Below are positions 20,711 to 25,406 of a stretch of 25,406 bases of DNA, piece by piece (within the stretch, counting starts at the first letter, position 1; each line of letters starts with the position of its first letter). Source of the DNA: a virus; the IMG/VR virus record IMGVR_UViG_3300046169_000019, positions 1 to 25,406 of that record; one strand, written 5' to 3'. The position numbers and the translations under genes are program-made. Below the pieces are notes generated by a model. That model was given only the letters and a program-made list of their open reading frames with translations, did not search any database and was not told the DNA's origin.

Positions 20711-21894
20711 TTATGATGCTGCAAGACCAGTAATCTTTCCGCTATCAGCAAACGAGCTGTGCTTCAAGCTAACTTCACCCAATACAAAATGAGTGTCAGC
20801 ATCGCCAGTCTTAGCCAATAGAGTACGGCTGAACGGACGTAGTACACACTGCTTAAACATCGTTGGGTCAATCAGGTAAGCTTCAGTAGCTAATTGATTT
20901 CTGTTCAGAAGGACTCTGACAGTACCAAATGGAGTTATAAGTACCTCCACAGCTGAGGTTACAGATTTGCTGTTACCAAAGTCACGAGTTTTGCTTGAAC
21001 CTGTAGCAAAGTCTTTAACACCTAAAGCATCTTTAGGAGAAATCATTAGTACAGTTGGGTCAGAACCATTGGTGTAGCAGTTTTGGTGTAGAGACAATAC
21101 GTCTGCTTCAGTCAATGCATCATTTGAATCTGTACAAGCTAACGAAGTAGTAATCATGCTAGAAGCTGATTTCATTTGACGGTTTACTTCAGCAGCACCG
21201 CCATCGACAGCAGCAGAACCTGCAGCACCACCACCTGCGTGGCCAACCATAGCTGCTTCTACGTCAAGCTTAAGATTTTTTAAAGTCTTAGCTAGAGCGT
21301 ATGCAGTTTCTTTTGCACGACCATGGGTCTTAACAGCATCAACTGTACCTGCAATCTTGAATGCTTCGCTGATAATCTGAGTGCGGTTGTCACGTACAGT
21401 AGGCTGAGAAACAGCAGTTACAGAGGCATCGCCACCTTCTGATAATGTGTTTGAAGCCGACCCTGAACGCAATGTATCCTCGAGCCACTCGAATGTACGA
21501 GCAGATACTTTTTCACTCTTGATAAGAGTTTGGAAAGGGGTAGAACTCACTTGTGTTCAAATAGGCTCGTTAGTTCCTATTCCGTCCTTTAGGGACTGCT
21601 GTATGTTTCCATACAGGTCAGACTATATCTTCATCCTCTGTAAAAAGAGGAGCTAGGTGCTTCCACTCACTTGAGTGTACTCCCTTTCGGGATAGTCGTT
21701 GAACCTTCCTCATGATATGAGGCTCGGCTGCTGATTGTCGGCAGCTACCACGCTACTACGAGTTTCCAGCAATTCTCCTAGGTACAATCCCAGATTACTC
21801 TGAGACGGCCCATTTATTTAGGCGAGATAGATGCGATACTTTGCGAAACGTCTTCGGCAAGGCCCACGGTTTGGTAAGATTGTAATGTAGCCAT
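20711..21894 (-). CDS. Major capsid protein (SU10/DUF5309-like), split by a group I intron
   Basis: The coding sequence is exon 1 at 21894-21820 (25 codons) joined to exon 2 at 21547-20711 (279 codons with stop), giving 303 residues. Exon 1 reads MATLQSYQTVGLAEDVSQSI and ends ASISP. The join makes ISPSSTPFQT, matching the conserved 'ISPTDTPF' block at this place in DUF5309/SU10-type capsid proteins. Without splicing, exon 1 meets a TAA two codons into the intron. The rest (RTFEWLEDTLR, KTHGRAKETAYALAKTLKNL with KLDVEAAMV, TVRVLLNRN, YLIDPTMFKQCVLRPF) fits the family's HK97-like fold. AAGGA precedes the ATG. Both exons are required, so capsid production depends on splicing. Confidence 0.94.
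21548..21819 (-). ncRNA. Group I intron (IA-like), 272 nt, in the major capsid gene
   Basis: Helices read from the minus strand: P1, exon GCCU (21823-21820) with intron GGGC (21811-21808), giving the U-G pair at the 5' splice site; P2, CUCAGA/UCUGGG (21804-21789); P3, UGUAC (21786-21782) with GUACA (21680-21676); P4-P6 strands AAUUGCUGG and CAAUCAGCAGCC; P7, GACUA (21697-21693) with UAGUC (21625-21621) inside the conserved GUUCAACGACUA and AAGAUAUAGUC; an extra UCCC-GAAA-GGGA hairpin between P7 and P3, typical of subgroup IA; and P9, CUGUAUG-GAAA-CAUACAG. The intron ends in G (21548). It holds no homing-endonuclease gene. The join restores the capsid frame, which independently supports both splice sites. 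Confidence 0.96.
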
Positions 21895-21935
21895 AATAAA
21901 TATCCTTAATGGAAAATGAGATTAAATACAGTGCA

Positions 21936-23000
21936 TCACTGCCAGTTAGACATTAGCGCGTCTGCTATCACATCCAGGTCGTTACCATTTGCTTGCATTG
22001 CCTCGATTTTCTTTTGCTGCTCACGTTTTTTAACGGCAGCCTTTGTTGGAGGTGCTTTCTTGGAACGGAGGACTTTCTTAGCTGCCTTAGCCTTCTTCAC
22101 AGTGGCTACCTTCTTTGTCTGGTCAAACATACGTGCTTTATTCAACAACATAATGACGTTGGGGTCTGCGTATTGATTGACTGACTCTTCAGGTAGTCCC
22201 TGGGAAATAGCGTACTGTCGGATATCGTTATAAAGAGCATTGTTCCAATCTGGAACCTCACGCTGTAGCACTTGGAGACATTCTTTCGCCTCTTCAGCTT
22301 TAGCAGTCTTTTGTCTTTCTTGTACATATCCGTAGAAGTTATCAGCTTCTTCAGTTAGGAACTTATAATCGTCCTCGGCTTGCTTTGCCTCTGCTCGTAA
22401 CGCTGTAAAATCCTCTGCTGACATTTGCTTACTAGCAACTAACATATCAACGTCTTGATAAGGCTTAAATCGTTCTTGAGCTCGGTGGAGCATTGCCTGG
22501 AGGGATGCATCAGCTTTTTGTAGACTTTCTTCTGCCTCTTTACGCTGTGATGCAACTTCTTGAGACTTTCTAGTTAAAGATGCTTCTTGACCGTACAGTC
22601 TTTTTAGGTCTTTGACGGATGCCTGTTTGACTTCTCCATCGACAGATATCTCTACCAGGGTATCGTCTTCTAGTACGAGCTCTTCTTCTTGCTGCTCGTC
22701 CTCTTCTTCGACTGACTCTTCGGAGTCTTCGTCCTGGTCTTCATCTTCTTCGGTTTCGTCTTCTTCATTTACAGGGTCCTCATCGTCCTCTTCAGACTCA
22801 TACTCTTCAGTATCATCTTCAGTTTCGACAGATTCATCTACCTCAGTCTCAGCGGTAGTTTCTTCTGTTGCCTCTTGGTTCTCTTCGGATACCTCTTCAG
22901 GGTCCTCCCAGTTTCCAAGTATTGCTTCTGCAGCATCATCAACATTCAAGTCAGCTGCTTCGTTAGATTTGGAACTATCGTTGACGTTATCAAATGACAT
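21936..23000 (-). CDS. Scaffolding protein
   Basis: A 354-residue protein lying between the portal-linked small gene and the capsid gene, the usual place for a scaffold. Residues ~30-115 are almost all Glu/Asp (low-complexity), followed by a 'VDGEVKQASVKDLKRLYG' segment (~123-140) then long charged helices (~145-260). A basic Lys-rich stretch (VKKAKAAKKVLRSKKAPP and on, ~298-330) precedes the end LDVIADALMSNWQ. The 'V.VDGE.....V.DL...YG..A..TRK' pattern is common in phage scaffold proteins. It would direct capsid assembly and be lost from mature heads. No protease motif is seen. Confidence 0.86.
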   Translation of the reverse strand: MSFDNVNDSSKSNEAADLNVDDAAEAILGNWEDPEEVSEENQEATEETTAETEVDESVETEDDTEEYESEEDDEDPVNEEDETEEDEDQDEDSEESVEEEDEQQEEELVLEDDTLVEISVDGEVKQASVKDLKRLYGQEASLTRKSQEVASQRKEAEESLQKADASLQAMLHRAQERFKPYQDVDMLVASKQMSAEDFTALRAEAKQAEDDYKFLTEEADNFYGYVQERQKTAKAEEAKECLQVLQREVPDWNNALYNDIRQYAISQGLPEESVNQYADPNVIMLLNKARMFDQTKKVATVKKAKAAKKVLRSKKAPPTKAAVKKREQQKKIEAMQANGNDLDVIADALMSNWQ

Positions 23001-23003
23001 AGT

Positions 23004-23276
23004 CTATTCCTCTTCTTTTGAGCGGGTTTCGCTTTCATTTCTATTTGTAATTTCATCACGCACAGCAACACATTGTTTCAAGGTGTCGATAATTTCACGT
23101 AATGCACGGTACTGGTAGTAGACAGCCGTTCGGCCTTTGTCATCATCTGGGTTAGATGTGACGTAGGCTTGGAACGATTGTTCTACTAAGTTATTTACTA
23201 CCTGGTTAAAGGCTGTGCTGCTAAGAACAGTCTCAGCGGCAGTACCTTGGTTAACCATTTGCTCTTCTTGTGTCAT
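23004..23276 (-). CDS. Small acidic protein between portal and scaffold
   Basis: A 90-residue protein (begins MTQEEQMVNQGTAAETVLSS) with helical character (FNQVVNNLVEQSFQAYV, YRALREIIDTLKQCV) and a charged tail ending EEE. AAGGAGAG precedes the ATG and only 3 nt separate it from the scaffold start. Many podoviruses have a small conserved protein here, but its function is unknown. I recognise no named family. Confidence 0.8.
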   Translation of the reverse strand: MTQEEQMVNQGTAAETVLSSTAFNQVVNNLVEQSFQAYVTSNPDDDKGRTAVYYQYRALREIIDTLKQCVAVRDEITNRNESETRSKEEE

Positions 23277-23301
23277 TTACTCTCTCTCCTTACTTCTTGA
23301 T

Positions 23302-25338
23302 TTAGCCATTCGGTGATGCAATGGCAGTTATCTCTTCTGCTTGTCTAGCGAGTGCCAGTTCAGCAGCAGCGATTTGCTTCTTATGTCTTAGTTGTTCTTC
23401 TTTGAGGTCTAAGTTGTCAGATTGAATAGCGTGTTGGTTCTCAGTCTTAGCTTTCTCAAGCTGAAGTTTCATTTGTTTAATCTGAGCATCCATCTGTGCC
23501 TTCATCTCAGCAACAGCAGTTTGTCTTTCTTGGATTTCCATCTGCTTCTGAGCCATTTGCATTTGCATTTGCTGTGCCTGGTCAGGTTGCTCTGGGGGCA
23601 TTTGCTCAGGATTAGTCAGGTAAGATGCAACATCTTTGATACCAGAAAGCTCCATTACCTTAGACATCAATTGATACTGGTTCTGTGGCTGATACATTGA
23701 TTGCAGTGTTGGGTCAGTAGAGAACTGTTGGTGCATAGCCATATACTTCTGAGCTTCTCGTTCTTGCTCTCCGTAGCCCAGGTTAAGCTCGATGACAACA
23801 TCACGCTTCTCTTTCCAGGAACGTGGGTCACAGGCAACATACTTTCCGCTTAACTCAACAATGCGTTCTTCGTTCTCGTTTTCACAGACCAGTTGATAAA
23901 CTTCCTGGTATAGAGGCTTAACGAATTGAGTAGCAAAGTTTCTAGCGATAATCTTTTGTCGCTGTTGTGACATGGTCGCTAACTGCTCAACCATTGCTGC
24001 AGAGTTCTGCTTACTGACAGCATCTTTATTAAGGCCCTGAGATAGCTTAGAAACGCCTGTAGTGTCCTCTTTGTCTTCCCCTAGCATCTGTATTGTTTGG
24101 AAGATAAAAGGGTTTAGAGGGGCTTGTAGCATGGGAGAAATAGCATCTGGACGGCTGACATTAACAATGCCACCAACACGATTATCTATAAGCTCACGAG
24201 GGTTAGTTAAACCACCTTTGACCACTGTGTAACGTGGGTTAGTAGTAATCATTGCATGGTCCAGGATAGACCTGGTTAACACGGTTCTAGCGTTCTGTGT
24301 AGCAACTACTTTGTCTGCGAAATTGTTGCCATAGAAAGAATGAGGTACTGGTAGTGGTACAAAAGTAACAAAAGGTTTACGGCTGACTTTCTCTTTCTCT
24401 AGTAAGACATTACCTGCCTTGATAACACGGTAGAGTTCTGCAACACCTGTGCCTTCACAATCTATCATTATGTAGGCTTCATAGACCATTACGGTACGTA
24501 CCTGGTCCTGGTAACCATCACCAGTGGTATTCTTAAAGTTACCTACATTGTCAAACCTAGCGAGTAACTCAGGGTCTGTTTCAACATCAACATCAGTGTG
24601 GTCACCAATCTTGTCGATTAGCTTCTCTGAGTATCCTTCTAGACGTAGCTCTGAGATAGTTTTCTTTGTGCGGTGTGCACAGAAGTTAACATCATCCAGG
24701 CTCTTAGCTTGTGTCTCAATCAAGAACTCTTCAGGGGCAATGTTTTCTATTACGACCTTACTGGTATCTTGTTCAATACTAATAGTACCTGAGACTAGAC
24801 CTAGGCTATCTGTAGTGCTTTCTACAAGCTCCACATCATCCTGGGCCAATAGCATATCAAGCTCAGAATCAGTAATATCTTCAAAGTCTTCATAATCAAA
24901 CTCAGAAGAAGCTTCCCAGAACACCTTAACAACACCTGCACGAGCAATGAGACCATCGTGTATAGCGGTGGACATCACTGTGTAGAGGTCGTTCTGACGA
25001 TTGACTACATAGTCTGTGTATTCAGTGCAGACATTAGCTTTCTCTACGTCATCTGCGTTCTGTGGTGCGAAGCGTACTGTTTTGTTACCACTAGAGAAAG
25101 TTTCTAGTAGAGCAGCCTTAAGACTCTCAACTGAATCGTATACATCTAGTGATACGTACTTTGAGTTGCCATCATGAGCAGGTTTAGGAAGAGTACCGTT
25201 GTAGTAATCGATAATCTTTGCTCGTTCTGTACTGAGCTCTGAATCTGAATACCCTATAGATAGACTTACCTGGTCATCTACGAGTGCGACAATGTTGTTG
25301 TCTGACAGTTTCTTATAGTTCTTTCGCTTTTTTGCCAT
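23302..25338 (-). CDS. Portal protein (head-tail connector)
   Basis: A 678-residue protein placed upstream of scaffold and capsid. Residues ~30-110 (IGYSDSELSTERAKIIDYYN, SLDVYDSVESLKAALLETFS, FAPQNADD) follow the long-portal pattern 'ER....YYNG.....DG.S..V..DV.D.VE...P/L...F'. A DxxxAP/EEFLIE block (~190-205, NIAPEEFLIE) and RKPFVTFVPLPVPHSFYGN (~322-340) also match. The last ~130 residues are Gln/Met-rich and coiled-coil (MQMQMAQKQMEIQERQ), likely the barrel or crown end. Dodecameric portals form the DNA entry channel. Length is nearer P22-type (725) than T7 (536) portals. Confidence 0.92.
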   Translation of the reverse strand: MAKKRKNYKKLSDNNIVALVDDQVSLSIGYSDSELSTERAKIIDYYNGTLPKPAHDGNSKYVSLDVYDSVESLKAALLETFSSGNKTVRFAPQNADDVEKANVCTEYTDYVVNRQNDLYTVMSTAIHDGLIARAGVVKVFWEASSEFDYEDFEDITDSELDMLLAQDDVELVESTTDSLGLVSGTISIEQDTSKVVIENIAPEEFLIETQAKSLDDVNFCAHRTKKTISELRLEGYSEKLIDKIGDHTDVDVETDPELLARFDNVGNFKNTTGDGYQDQVRTVMVYEAYIMIDCEGTGVAELYRVIKAGNVLLEKEKVSRKPFVTFVPLPVPHSFYGNNFADKVVATQNARTVLTRSILDHAMITTNPRYTVVKGGLTNPRELIDNRVGGIVNVSRPDAISPMLQAPLNPFIFQTIQMLGEDKEDTTGVSKLSQGLNKDAVSKQNSAAMVEQLATMSQQRQKIIARNFATQFVKPLYQEVYQLVCENENEERIVELSGKYVACDPRSWKEKRDVVIELNLGYGEQEREAQKYMAMHQQFSTDPTLQSMYQPQNQYQLMSKVMELSGIKDVASYLTNPEQMPPEQPDQAQQMQMQMAQKQMEIQERQTAVAEMKAQMDAQIKQMKLQLEKAKTENQHAIQSDNLDLKEEQLRHKKQIAAAELALARQAEEITAIASPNG

Positions 25339-25340
25339 TG

Positions 25341-25406
25341 TTATACCATCTCTATGTAATAAGAGTCTGAACTCTCAACTGGTTCCCAGGCTCCCTGGTG
25401 GATATA
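25341..25406 (-). CDS. C-terminus of an upstream gene (partial)
   Basis: The last 21 codons of an open frame entering from the right edge end in TAA at 25341, reading YIHQGAWEPVESSDSYYIEM then V. The stop is 2 nt before the portal ATG, so the two genes are adjacent in one operon. In many phages the gene before the portal encodes a terminase subunit or a small head protein. Too little is present to tell. Confidence 0.6.
   Translation of the reverse strand, partial: YIHQGAWEPVESSDSYYIEMV

Noticed and set aside
20711-21550. Capsid gene starting independently at the GTG at 21550
   Set aside because: That start lacks a ribosome site and the conserved N-terminal residues. The missing N-terminus is found upstream, separated by a well-formed group I intron.
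22612-23118. Plus-strand open frame of 168 codons, very Ser-rich
   Set aside because: It is the antisense of the Glu/Asp-rich scaffold gene; GAA/GAG/GAT codons read backwards give serine codons. It has no ribosome site and opposes every other protein gene.

Overview
The window is part of the genome of a tailed double-stranded DNA phage with a short-tailed (podovirus), T7-like plan. Every protein gene lies on the minus strand, so transcription runs from high to low coordinates. The key evidence is a T7-type single-subunit RNA polymerase together with T7-like replication proteins: gp2.5-like ssDNA-binding protein, endonuclease I, primase-helicase, family A DNA polymerase and 5'-3' exonuclease. 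A tyrosine integrase gene and a tRNA-Ile2 gene suggest a temperate ancestry. The Shine-Dalgarno leaders, GH24 lysozyme, holins and two exported proteins fit a Gram-negative host. The protein types recall marine podoviruses, but that is an impression from the sequence, not a database result.

Layout in the direction of transcription: 25406-19703 is the head module (end of an upstream gene, portal, small acidic protein, scaffold, major capsid gene interrupted by a group I intron, terminator, small protein, head-tail adaptor). 19684-17230 is a long tail fibre gene and a small companion. 17213-15788 holds two exported proteins of unknown function. 15791-14296 is the lysis region (membrane-anchored coiled-coil protein, small holin, GH24 lysozyme, second holin-like protein). 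14237-14046 is a zinc-ribbon protein. 13990-13500 is a gene-poor island with a phage-type promoter, hairpins, a plus-strand tRNA-Ile2 and a terminator. 13493-11761 holds a small gene, a frameshifted integrase and two small genes. 11647-1425 holds the RNA polymerase, the replication genes, a cytosine DNA methyltransferase and small accessory genes. 1424-254 has no gene but contains a promoter copy, palindromes and a CCTAAG repeat array. 253-1 is the start of another tail fibre/tail protein gene.

Six copies of a near-identical motif (GTTTTGTCCACCCTTAGAGA read on the minus strand) sit in intergenic gaps, always in transcription orientation and mostly just ahead of a gene. They are the best candidates for promoters of the phage's own RNA polymerase. 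Hairpin-plus-T-tract terminators divide the units.

The most striking features are the 272-nt group IA-like intron in the capsid gene, with almost every core helix recognisable; the repeated promoter motif; the tRNA/integrase neighbourhood that looks like an attachment region; the CCTAAG repeat array recalling the short repeats near T7 genome ends; and the compositional contrast between the backbone and the fibre and methyltransferase genes.
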